A DNA stretch of 64,000 bases. Source: Diphasiastrum complanatum (Eukaryota; Streptophyta; Lycopodiopsida; Lycopodiales; Lycopodiaceae). The position numbers and the translations under genes were made by a program. Every line of letters begins with the position of its first letter. Position 1 is the first letter of the stretch. The notes under the pieces are model-generated. The model was not told where the DNA came from. It saw only the letters and a list, made by a program, of their open reading frames with translations, and searched no databases. Positions 1 through 11,262 of the stretch are shown one piece after another. Where the stretch lies: the NCBI GenBank assembly GCA_029204225.1, contig CM055094.1, positions 23,892,541 through 23,956,540 on the forward strand. Direction: 5' to 3'.

Positions 1-1761
<1,761 letters not shown>

Positions 1762-2887
1762 CAGATTTCCAAGTGATTGCAAACTGTTTACTGCTCCTTG
1801 CTTTGGCAGGGGCTTAAAGACAAATGCTGAAGAGCCTTCTTGCTCTCGTTCTGAACCACTTTCCTTGGACGACTCCGAGGAAGAGCTCATCTGAAAACCA
1901 GATGCACTGAAATTTGGGGGTGCACGCAGTGTGCCTGTGGTAGGAGAGGGTTCAGCCTGCTTCAAAACACGACAACCCACAAAAACTACTTCGATTATTC
2001 CTTGATATAAAATCAAGAACAACAACAATCTCAACTTATAGTTTCAACCAAGAAGATGCCAACCAAAGGTGCAAAACCAGCCCAGATTAGTTTTTCTACG
2101 AGTTACCCAACATGCCAACCAAAGGCAAGGATGAATTTGGCATCTAGAAACGCAAGGCAAAAAGCGTCAAATTCCCAGCCACCCAACACGCACAGATCAC
2201 TAATTTCTATCGGCAACGAAATAAACAGACATCTGTTACTGGACACAAGGTTGTTATGATTGAGCCTTGTTCCGATCTGTGCAATTAAATTTTTATAAAC
2301 AGAGACTAAGAACAATTTAGTAGCCAGGAGTTTGCCTGAGAGCTAGAAAAGAGAACAGGCGAATCCAGGAGTGTCGTGGGACTCAGCCCAGGAGGTATTG
2401 TGAAGCAATCGGAGCGAGGGATCGGAATTCGGGATGGTGGCATCTGCTTCAAACGAGCGATAGAAGGCTTATAATCATCCATAGATTCCTGCCTCATCAA
2501 GCTGCTGTTTGCTGCGTCTCGAGAAGCCAGCCTCTCAGCAAAACTACCTCCTGGAGATAAGGTACGTGATTTAAAGCTTGCCATTAACCCACCTGACACA
2601 ACTGGAGATCCGGATGGAGCTGTTAGCAGGCTTGTGAAAGATTTGGATTCAGCATCCGGCTCACGATCGGCAAAGAAGCTTGCCACAAGTGACATCGAGC
2701 TGGGGCTGGCTTCCGAGGGCCTGAATAGAGCATCTCCGGATGATCTCGGAGGCAACACCAGCTGTGGACGAGAGGGCATTGGCTTCTGGAGCATCAATCC
2801 ACCTGTAGTTTCTCCATCGAGCTCTCTACTTTGACCAGCGACCCCTCTACTTTGCCCATCCTCCAAGGTAGAAACCGACTGATCCAT
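1762..2887 (-). CDS. Group I WRKY transcription factor, 5' exons (partial)
   Basis: Two exons are visible: 2887-2336 (184 codons from ATG) and 1956-1762 (65 codons), both ending in phase 0. The protein has the N-terminal signature of group I WRKY factors: a Ser-Pro rich region with FTIPPGLSPTTLLDSPVLF, then EPSPTTGTL across the splice junction, and later AFVFKPLP. In this family the Ser-Pro cluster is a MAP-kinase docking and phosphorylation site, and the protein binds W-box DNA in the nucleus. The two WRKY domains are not in the window, so the gene continues leftwards. The exon 1 donor is GC, not GT, which gives a GC-AG intron. The start is the first ATG in an open frame rich in Ser and Pro; a 5'-UTR intron is possible because a GTAAGG lies just upstream. 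It resembles the WRKY2/20/34 and WRKY3/4 types; I cannot choose between them. Confidence 0.85.
1957..2335 (-). other. GC-AG intron of the WRKY gene
   Basis: The reading frame runs to a CAG codon at 2338-2336, followed by GCAAAC instead of a GT donor. The acceptor is GCAG at 1960-1957, followed by GCTGAACC. Joining them keeps the frame and gives the family-typical transition into EPSPTTG. No GT near the exon end gives a sensible product. Confidence 0.75.
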
Positions 2888-4365
2888 GATGATCCCAATT
2901 TGAAACCAGAATGCCCCTTACCTATATGTAGTGTTGCGTGCAAGCCGACAGGATTCCGAGCAAAGGGAGTGCAGCCAAAATTGCTCGACTTCTTTTGAGG
3001 AAAGGACCGGTTGAATAAATCAATACTACCACCGATTGATGTTTCAATCAAAGCTTGCTTTAAGAAATCACAACTCTGACAAGGTCAACAACCAAAACAG
3101 AAAAACTAAATCGCCATGCTGGAAGACAAATTTGCAAAGCAAAAGCCGACTGAAAGTAAAACTGGGGAGTCAAGAGATATTCAATCAAAAGAGATGTAAG
3201 CGTCGATCGCTCATTCAAGTTCATTATATTGACTTGATATTGATTTCACAGCACGAGCTACAGCAGTGATCGCTCATTCAAGTTCTAATTGACTTGGACA
3301 TTGATTTCACAGCACAAGCTACGGTAGCGAAATGTGAAGCTATTGCAGCTCATGAGTCATGAGACGAGCCACCCTTGCACGTCTCACCTCTTTCCTAGCC
3401 ACAAAAACGTAGGGTGGTAAAAGTTCTAATTCCCCCGTTCACCCCCATGCCCACCCCGCAAGGCTGGCCGCCGAGGTGAGAAAAAACTTGACTTGCTTGG
3501 CCCCAATTCTCACATCGCATGCCAACGCTAATTACACCCATCACCATAATACGTCGAGATGGAGAAAGACAGCTACACAACACTAGACTACATATACACG
3601 GCAGGCTTCATCCGACATGGAAGATGCACACAACAGTCTTGCATCAGCAATTTCCACATTGTGAAGCAAAAAACTATTGATGAATACACTATAACAGGCC
3701 CACACTCCACATGTATGGCACAGACAATCTGAGAAAAAATATCTGCTTCAAGTCAATTTCTATATCTTTATCGCCATTCACTGATTTGTCCAACAAGCTT
3801 CTTTAACTTTTCATCCTCGAGCTCTTTTTCTTTTCTATCTTTTCTTTTACATACGTGTTAGGAAGAGCAGGCATTGCTGCAACGCTTCCGCGCACGCAGC
3901 ATATACGAGCCCAACTCACATGTGCGCATACACACAGACACGCAGACACAGAAGAGATCGCCATGACGACGTGATCGACTACCCCACCATCTCCATCTCC
4001 ATCTCCTCTTGCTTCGCTCTTTTGCTAAAGCAAAACCAACCTCCATGGAAAAAGGAAAAGAGGAAGGAGACGGCCAGGCCAGAGAGACACGGAGAGCCGC
4101 CTTTCACACATATTTGCATAAAAGGCTCAGATCTAGAAGGCTTGCAATATTTGAAGGCTTCAAAATGAAGGGAATCTGTTCACAATAGCATTCCACTTGA
4201 ATTATCCTTCCTGATTTTGCCTTTCATTTGAAAGGTAGCATGAACGCGTTTTTGCATCGTCTTGACCTTGGCTTTTCAAATGAAGTTTGACCTGGTCATG
4301 AAACTTAATATGATACTAAACTGTCCTTTCAGGTGATATTTATTGGTCTAAGCAACCAAGGTTGA
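2888..4365. other. Non-coding region upstream of the WRKY gene
   Basis: This should contain the WRKY 5' UTR and promoter. Short open frames here show no family features. The only structure I see is a tandem duplication at 3204-3327. No transcription start could be fixed by eye. Confidence 0.5.
3204..3327. repeat. Tandem duplication of about 62 bp
   Basis: Two adjacent copies (3204-3266 and 3267-3327) both begin with GATCGCTCATTCAAGTTC and both contain TTGATTTCACAGCAC followed by GAGCTAC or AAGCTAC. They differ by several substitutions and a short gap, so the duplication is not recent. It lies about 300 bp upstream of the WRKY start codon. Confidence 0.85.
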
Positions 4366-4568
4366 AGCTAGGCTTGGGAAACCTTTCCAAGTTTTTGAGG
4401 TTTCCCCCAAAACTCATCTCATATGTGAAAGAGTTCTTCGGCCTTTATTGAGTGACAAGCTCCTTGCTTGCCGATTTTTCACTATAAAACCCAAGATTTA
4501 TGAAATAAAAAATCCTCCAAAATTTTTGTCATGTCGATTTTTGGGAAAAGATGCTTGTTCCATTCCGA
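4366..4568 (+). repeat. Dispersed repeat, copy 1
   Basis: This segment reappears at 6005-6180. Shared blocks include TTTTTGAGGTTTCC, TATTGAGTGACAAGCTC, and an ATTTTTGGGAAAA block followed by GTTCCATTCC. The copies are diverged but collinear over about 180 bp. Neither shows coding potential or obvious terminal repeats. It is probably an old non-autonomous element, type unknown. Confidence 0.75.
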
Positions 4569-6004
4569 TGACAAAAAGACAAGGAGAGATGGGCAAGAGA
4601 AGGGGGGGGGGGGGGGGAGGAATGGAGAGAGCACCTCCCACCACCACACTTGGATAGTGTTTGCATCATCAATGACTTCTTATTCAAGTTAGTGATGGTG
4701 CAAAATAAGCTTATCCTTTCCATAAAGACCCCCACATCCGATAATGACAACTCAATATAGACATACATACGACATCAATAAGTAATGGGGTGAGGGAGAA
4801 GATGTTCTTAGGTGGCTTTCGCCAGCCTTGCCATGCAACTTGTTGCAACAACTCGTTGAGTTCTTTGATTTAGTTTTGCCAAGCAAGTTTTTTCTACGGT
4901 CTACCTGAACTCCTTCCATTGTCGAATGGAGGGTTGGGCTTTTTTCAAATGACAACTGTGAAACAAAATCTACATCTGAAAAGCATAATCTACTTTTTAA
5001 AAACAAAAAGAGCGATCCCAAGGAGTGCGGAGTGCTCCCCATTCAACTTTTTAAGCAATCTAAAAAATGGGCCGAAAAGGTCACCATCCATTGCGTCACC
5101 ATGATATCGGGTGCTCAAGTTTGCTTTGTATTTTGAAAGCACCTCTAGGAGTGAAATATGCATGCAACTTTTTATTTCCTCCTGAATCTGCCATTCTTAC
5201 TCTATGAAATGTGCGTTCTTTCTTCGAAATGTACATTTTTTCTCTGATATGTGCATTCTCTTTTTACGAAATGTGAGTTCTATCTCCACGATCTCACCTT
5301 GCATTACATTGTGAACCCTCGGGCCTTCCGTGCACCTTGGGCTCCCGTCCTCCTTAACTGAAAAAGCAACAACTATCCATTGCGTCACCATAAAAGGTTC
5401 AAGAACTCCCATGAAAAGATATCGCATATCCCTACCTTGCAAGTAACACTTTGAAGGTTCCATTACAAATAAAACTAGAAATAGATCAATGCACGTCATA
5501 TTCTGAAATCCACCTTTCAAAAGGACAATTTGCTAGAACTGTTGCCTTTCATTGAAAGGAAAACAGGCCTTCTCACATGCATTGCCACGACTTGCAGATG
5601 ACAAGCCTGACTGTCTGAAACACTTAGGCGTTGCTGCCAAAAATCTCAAAGGAAAAGAAAGAAAGAATTCGGGTGCGGGACAAAAACATCAAAATGAAGT
5701 TTGCGGCAGGGCCAGGGCCAGGGCTGTTGACTTTTGGACGCGGCCAGGCTGCTGCGGTCAGTCAGTCGGTCTTCGGCGAAACCTGCGTGATGATGTGAAA
5801 AATGTGGGTGGAGGAAGCTGAAGGCATTAAGGTCGTGCTGCGACAGTGACAGGTGCAACGTGGGCAAGCATGAGTGGCCCACTGGCGTCTAGCGGCGGCC
5901 GCAAGTCAAGGTCGACGAAGGCCATGACTCACGTAATGAAAATATAAAAAACAAAAAAAAAGGTAGAATTAAAGTCAGTCTATCAAGTGGGGCTCACCTC
6001 GCTC
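4569..6004. other. Non-coding DNA with small repeats
   Basis: It holds a G homopolymer of 16 or more bases around 4604-4619, a short tandem array at 5207-5285, and the phrase ATCCATTGCGTCACCAT twice (about 5087 and 5373). A GC-richer patch near 5700-5910 has no gene I can recognise. Confidence 0.5.
5207..5285. repeat. Four tandem 20-21 bp repeats
   Basis: Four consecutive units of the form GAAATGTGCGTTCTTTCTTC, each varying at a few positions (GAAATGTACATT, GATATGTGCATT, GAAATGTGAGTT). No function is apparent. Confidence 0.75.
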
Positions 6005-6180
6005 CAGTGTTTTTCAAACCTTTTTGAGGTTTCCCTCCAAAAATCCATAAAAGTTCTTTTGCCTCTATTGAGTGACAAGCTCTTACTTGTCGGTTTTCCT
6101 ATAATTTAGGACATAAAAAATTTTGTACAATTTTTGCCATGCCAATTTTTGGGAAAAAATGCCAGTTCCATTCCTGGACT
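6005..6180 (+). repeat. Dispersed repeat, copy 2
   Basis: Collinear with 4366-4568 in the same orientation, including TATTGAGTGACAAGCTC and the ATTTTTGGGAAAA block. The 1.6-kb spacing and the divergence suggest two old insertions of one family or a local segmental duplication. Confidence 0.75.
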
Positions 6181-6580
6181 ATGCCGGCCTTCCCGAACAC
6201 TGCCTCGGTTTGCCTCTCCTACTCACTCAATTTTTGTAAAACATGGTTAGTTCTAGTGTGAAGGTTGTGAGGATAAAAATTATATACTTTTACTAGTTGG
6301 TTGTGCTCGTCGATGATGGGCAATGGGCACCCCACAAAAAGTGTTTATATATTTTTGGAAGCTGTGTTTTTTTACCATTTTTTTAAAACCTATTTAGATT
6401 TTTCCTTTTGCAAATGGGTGACATTTTTTGCCACCACAACGTGACATTTTTTTACGACAAACACACATTCTCTCTCTAAAATAGTTTAAAATTATATAGA
6501 TTAGTTAATTAATGTACTTATCTTGATTAAGGAGAGAGAGAGAGATAAAAGAACAATTAAAATGAAACCGATAGGAAGCA
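6181..6580. other. AT-rich non-coding DNA
   Basis: No gene or repeat family recognised. A short GA tract lies near 6532-6544, just before the copia remnant. Confidence 0.4.
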
Positions 6581-6742
6581 TTGCCCATTGCTCATTCTTT
6601 CCATGAAAGAGTTCTCACTGACCTGCGCCCTCAAGAAGCAAACCAAATTTTTGAGGGTGATATGGTTTTTTCTTCCACATTGTCTATTTCAAAAAAAGTC
6701 CCAAATGGTACTGATACGGCCAGTGTAAAGGTATCAGAAATG

Positions 6743-6827
6743 CTTCTTGGTTTCCAAGGGGAGGCTCGAACCTGAGACCAAAAAAACTTTGGATGTCAAG
6801 CTAACCAACTAAGACAACCCCGTTGGT
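6743..6827 (-). mobile_element. tRNA-derived SINE-like element, copy 1
   Basis: An 85-bp body flanked by a perfect 17-bp target duplication, TAAAGGTATCAGAAATG, at 6726-6742 and 6828-6844. Read on the minus strand it carries an A-box-like TTGTCTTAGTTGG and a B-box-like GGTTCGAGCC, the two internal RNA polymerase III promoter boxes of tRNAs. Its ends can pair like an acceptor stem, and it ends near AAACCA. It has no poly(A) tail. It interrupts copia relic A, so it is younger than that element. It could also be called a tRNA retropseudogene. Confidence 0.8.
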
Positions 6828-8231
6828 TAAAGGTATCAGAAATGGCTCAAGACACCACGAACTCTCTCCAAAAAAATCCAGCTATCATGAAACATAATTT
6901 TTCGCTCTTGTCCAAGCATACCTTTGAATTGCAATATGCTCAACAATTTGGGAAAGAAGAGCGCATTGCTACTAATCTTGTTAGCATACCAGAAAATGAT
7001 GCAAACCAGAATTCGTTTCATAGATCCACTCAGGGAAGTGATGCTGAAAATCATATTACTACTTTTAATGATCAGGTACAAGATGCTAGTAATTCTCTGG
7101 TCGATCCCGCATATAAGACATCGACAACAATATTTCAGACTCTTACGATCTTACATTTTCCAATCAGACTTCTATTGTCATTTGTTGCTACTGCAGGTTT
7201 GGAAATACATCAAATGGATGTACATACATCATATCTTAATGGAGTTAATGAAGGAGACATTTACATGGTGCAACTTGAAGATTATAATATCAAAGGTAAA
7301 CACAATCATGTATGTAAACTCCATAAAGCACTTTATGACTTGAAGCAATCTGTTCGAGCATGGTTTCAGAGAATTAACACTTTTCTTATCCATCATGGCT
7401 ATAAACCAAGTACTTCAGATTCTAATGTCTATTTCAAATCAGTGACATTCTTTTCTTATTATCACTTTGTATGTGGACGACACATTGCTTTTCAGCAACA
7501 TTATCGATCTGATAAAAGAAGCTAAGATAATGCTATCTTCCGAATTCGACATGACCAATTTGGGCGACGCTCATTACTATCTAGGTATTCAAATCCAAAG
7601 AGATAGAAAATAGAAGCTGATTTGCCTTACTCAACAAAGATACATTCACAATTTCTTGATCAGATATAATCTGATGAATTGCAAATTAGCTCTCTCACTG
7701 ATGGACCCAGGACTCAAGATGTCGAAGGACTAATGTATCGAACAGACAAAGAGAACCAGATGCGTGAGTATCCTTATCATTCGATATAAGAATCTCTTAT
7801 GTACGCGATGATCTGTACCAGACCAGACATAGCTTTTGCAGTCAGTTTCTTAAGTCAGTTAAAGACTAATCCTGGTATTACACATTGGAAGACTCTTATC
7901 AGAGTTTTGAGATATATTTGAGCTACCACGGACTTTTGCATTTGTTATGGAGCAGTCAATAATGACAAGCTCAATATTCTCAATGGTTATTTAGATGCAA
8001 GTTGGGCAGGAGATGTAGACACTCATAAATCCACTTTTGGATTTACATTCTTCCTCAACAATGGTCCTATTTCATGGAACAGTCGCAAACAAATTTTGAT
8101 AGCTCTATCTTCCACTAAATCAGAGTATATCGCAGCTTCTCAAGCTACAAAGGAAGCAATATGGTTGAGAAACTTACTTTCAGATGTTAGTATGAATCAA
8201 TATGCTCCAACAACTTTATTTTGTGATAATG

Positions 8232-8316
8232 CTTCTTGGTTTCCAAAGGAGGCTCGAACTTGGGACCAAAGAAACTTTGGATGCCAAGCTAACCAACTAG
8301 GCCAACCCCTTTGGGC
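8232..8316 (-). mobile_element. tRNA-derived SINE-like element, copy 2
   Basis: Also exactly 85 bp, flanked by a perfect 15-bp target duplication, TATTTTGTGATAATG, at 8217-8231 and 8317-8331. The minus strand shows A box TGGCCTAGTTGG and B box GTTCGAGCC, both close to consensus. It interrupts the RNase H region of copia relic A; the copia frame resumes after the second duplication. It is similar to copy 1 over its whole length. Confidence 0.85.
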
Positions 8317-8570
8317 TATTTTGTGATAATGAAAGTGCCATTGCTTTAACAGCCAACCCTAGATTTTATTTTAGGAGTAAGCACATTGAGATTAAGTATC
8401 ACTATGCAGAAACAAAGTTCTCGACAAAGACGTTAACCTACAAAACTGTCGAACGCAAGATATGACAGCGGATAATTTTTCTAAAGTATTAACCTTGGAT
8501 GCCCATAGAAAATTTTGTGCAGAACTAAGTTTAAAGGTCAAAGCATTCATGGATTCAGATTAAGGGGGAG

Positions 8571-9000
8571 TGTTGGATTATTCTACTATCACAGTGATTC
8601 ATCCGAATAATCGATCTTTAATTTTCATCCACTTTATTATCCAATTTTGCAGTTTTATTTGTGTTTCTACACAGTTTGCAGAAATACTTGGGAATCGCTA
8701 AACAAGTGGCTCCGACATATTGGACATCGTCTGGCTTATCGACAATGCCGACGAAAGTCGAAGAAGTCGACCATGTCGATGAAAGACAATAATTGTTCCA
8801 CTTGATATGAGGCTAAAGACTTGCCCTAACTATTTTGCGAGTATTTCCAGGAAGTTCTAACTGGAAGGATTCCAATGCATTATGTTGAGTTCAGTATCAT
8901 GTCAAAATGTATGCTTCTCTGTAGTTATTTGTAACTGATAAATCTCTTATTGTTTCGTTTGATATGATTCAATACATCACTGTTTGGCTACAAAATCACT
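8571..9000 (+). repeat. 3' LTR of copia relic A
   Basis: Begins with TGTTGGATTATTC immediately after the polypurine tract AAGGGGGAG, the expected place for a 3' LTR. The first ~115 bp are similar to the sequence starting at 10047. The right boundary is uncertain; I place it near 9000 because the neighbouring element E starts beyond. The 5' LTR is not seen. Confidence 0.6.
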
Positions 9001-9171
9001 TTAGTTCTAACGATTTCAAAGTTGGTTGCTAAAAGATTGAACGTGACTTTTGTCATTATGCTTTGTTAGGCATAGTCATGCATTAGGAAAAAAGTTAAGT
9101 CCCGTTGCACTTGATAAGTCGCTTACAGTCTTCGACTTGTAACCAAATCACTTCACTCCCTCTTTCCAACA
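9001..9171 (-). repeat. Probable 3' LTR start of copia relic E
   Basis: On the minus strand, the polypurine run AAGGGGGGCTCCA is followed by TGTTGGAAAGAGGGAG, starting at 9171 and reading leftwards. This is the position and start expected for the 3' LTR of the element at 9172-10046. The far end is not defined. Confidence 0.5.
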
Positions 9172-10046
9172 TGGAGCCCCCCTTCGAGAATGGGACATCA
9201 GCAAAAACAATTCAGTAAAGTGTCCAGTAGTTCGATAAAAGCTTTGGCAAGAGAAAAAGGAAAGGACTCTCAAGGGGACATTTCATAAGCAAGAAGCACC
9301 AAGGATCTAATGTCACTTCTCTAATGAGTGGCTTAGTGAAAATATCAGCTAGTTGTTTATCCGTACTACAATGAACAACATTAATTCAACGACTCAACAG
9401 TCTCTCACGTATAAAGTGATACTGAATTTCAATGTGTTTGGTTCTCGCATGGAACACTGGATTCTTTGTCAGTTGAATGCCACTCTGATTCTCGCTATAT
9501 GTATAATCATGAGATTTTCTTGTTTCATGCCAACTTCATCCAAGATTTGCCTCAACAATATACCTTCATGTGTTGCACTACACATTGCCTTATATTCTGT
9601 TTTTGTTGTGGACAAAGCAACTTTATTCTGCTTCTTACTAGACCATGAAAAGCAACTGCCACAAAGCTGGAATACATACCCTATGGTGGATCTACGATCA
9701 TCATAGTCACCTCCCCAATCCGCATCCACATAGCCACATAACTCAGATAAACCCTCATGCTTCCTGTACACCAAGATATAATTGAAAGTGCCTTTGACAT
9801 ATTTCAAAAATGCGTTTGGCTGCCTTCCAATGTATTTCTGTAGGTGTTGCCATAAACTGACTTACAATACCAACAACAAAGCAGATATTTGGTCTAGTCA
9901 TAGTAAGATAAATCATGCTCCCTACTAACTGCCTATACAGCGTAGCATCAAATGGCTATGATTCGTCAAGCTTATAAAACTTTTGACTTGGCTCAATAGG
10001 AGTGTTCACTGGCTTGCAATCTTGTAACCTGAACCTCTGCAACAAA
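9172..10046 (-). mobile_element. Ty1/copia relic E, reverse transcriptase end and RNase H
   Basis: The minus strand encodes copia RNase H: GYVDADWGGDYDDRRSTIGY near 9745-9690, FSWSSKKQNKVALSTTKTEY near 9640-9600, then LRQILDEVG. Higher coordinates give the end of the RT (YRQLVGSMIYLTMTRPNICF, near 9940-9880). Stops and shifts break the frame. It is cut at 10046, where sequence beginning TGTTGGATTATTC starts, so an LTR element appears to have inserted here. A possible duplicated ACAAA lies at 10042-10046, but its partner was not found. Confidence 0.8.
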
Positions 10047-10300
10047 TGTTGGATTATTCTCCTTCTTACCAATCGTCTAGTCAGGTTTAATCTTCATCCA
10101 TTGATTATCCAGTTCTGCGAATTTTCCCGTGTGTTTACACAGTCTGCAAACATGGAGTTTACAACAATGTCGCATTTTTTGCCTGACAGAAGTCTCGTGT
10201 AAATATGTAGTGTCGTCTTTTTTGCCTATCAGGAATCTCTTGCAAATATGCAGAGTCGCATTGTTTGCTTTTTCCAAAGAGCCTCAAATGTTAAGGAAAT
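10047..10300 (+). repeat. LTR related to that of copia relic A
   Basis: Starts TGTTGGATTATTC, as at 8571, and stays similar for about 115 bp (TTTAATCTTCATCCA, TTATCCAGTTCTGC, TACACAGTCTGCAAA), then diverges. It interrupts relic E, so this is a real insertion boundary. It may be the 5' LTR of relic D downstream. I could not find its 3' end or a primer-binding site. Confidence 0.55.
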
Positions 10301-10817
10301 GACTCTAGCAAAGTGTGGGGCAACCCTAAATGAGATTCAAGGGTACTTTCCCTAACCCTAGATAATAAGCGAGAGGGATTTGGCACCCTGCGTGTGTAAG
10401 TCCAAATCGATGATCACATAGTTATTTGATTGATTAGTTAAAAGTCAATAAAAGGATTTTAGGCCTTTTTGCGGGACTTTTAATGTCGCAGGGCCTAAAT
10501 GTCAAGTTAGTGAATAAAGTTGGGTTTCCCTCCAATTTTGATGGTTCTCACACTTTTTTAAATTTGAATAAAAAGAGAGGCAAGACTGGACCAATAGGAT
10601 TCAGAGGCCAGGGTCCTCCTCTCTACTATAAGAAGGGACCAACTCGAATTGCTCCTCATGTTCATTTCCTCATTTCAATAAAGCAGATTGGTTCTCTTCA
10701 AAAATGGATTGATGAATGTCCTTGCTCTTTTTCTTTCCTTCTCCATCTCTCACACTTTCTTTGGATTTTGCTAATTATTAGATCTGAATGTTATTGGGAT
10801 TGAGTGTTATTATCCTT

Positions 10818-10911
<94 letters not shown>

Positions 10912-11262
10912 TAAGCTATCTTTGTTGTGGATCTTAGTGTTAATGAGTAGGGTTAATGGATGTAGAGTTAGATTTAGATCTTCCATTTATGCTGAAATCT
11001 GAACTAAACTATCGCTCTCATGGGAACGAACCTACGCGTGACAACTAACTCCATCTCTATGATGCTAGATTGACTAGATCTTGGATTCAGGTTAGGCAAG
11101 GAAAGAAACCCACTACAATTTCTTGTGCGTGCACTTTGTGTTGCCTGTTATTTTTTAAACTTTACCTGCGCACAAGTGCGATATCCCGGTTCTATCTGCC
11201 GTACATATCCCTCTTGTGCGCGTTCTTTTTTTCGTATTGTCTCCCTCATGAATAGGCCTTGT
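10301..11262. other. Probable LTR or leader sequence with a GA microsatellite
   Basis: Contains the phrase GACCAATAGGATTCAGAGG near 10588, a close match to the subrepeat of the family B LTRs, and a short TATA-like CTCTCTACTATAAGAAGG near 10618. This may be promoter-bearing LTR sequence of relic D, but the borders are not proven. Confidence 0.4.
10823..10906. repeat. (GA)n microsatellite, about 42 units
   Basis: An uninterrupted GA run with one AAAG interruption at its right end. Confidence 0.97.

Larger units (their letters stand above)
6581..8570 (+). mobile_element. Ty1/copia retrotransposon relic A, pol 3' half
   Basis: Encodes fragments of a copia polyprotein: reverse transcriptase with a block near 7207-7245 (QMDVHTSYLNG), the LYDLKQSVRAWF motif near 7330-7360, and a YVDD catalytic box at 7470-7481 in a shifted frame. 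RNase H follows, with the SWAGDVD block near 8000 and ALSSTKSEYIAASQATKEA near 8100. The frame ends at TAA 8560-8562, directly before the polypurine tract AAGGGGGAG. Frameshifts and stops make it non-functional. The first 250 bp are assigned to it only because the frame continues across a SINE insertion. Two SINE-like elements have inserted into it. No gag or integrase is visible, so the 5' half is missing. Confidence 0.8.

Noticed and set aside
3395-4168. Short frames at 3.4-4.2 kb
   Set aside because: Basic or Cys-rich by chance; no homology pattern or splicing context.
5552-5882. GC-richer frames on both strands near 5.6-5.9 kb
   Set aside because: No domain, no splice logic and no conserved motif; probably chance.
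6743-6827. A functional tRNA gene
   Set aside because: A and B boxes are present, but the cloverleaf is irregular, the copies are flanked by retroposition duplications, and one is truncated.
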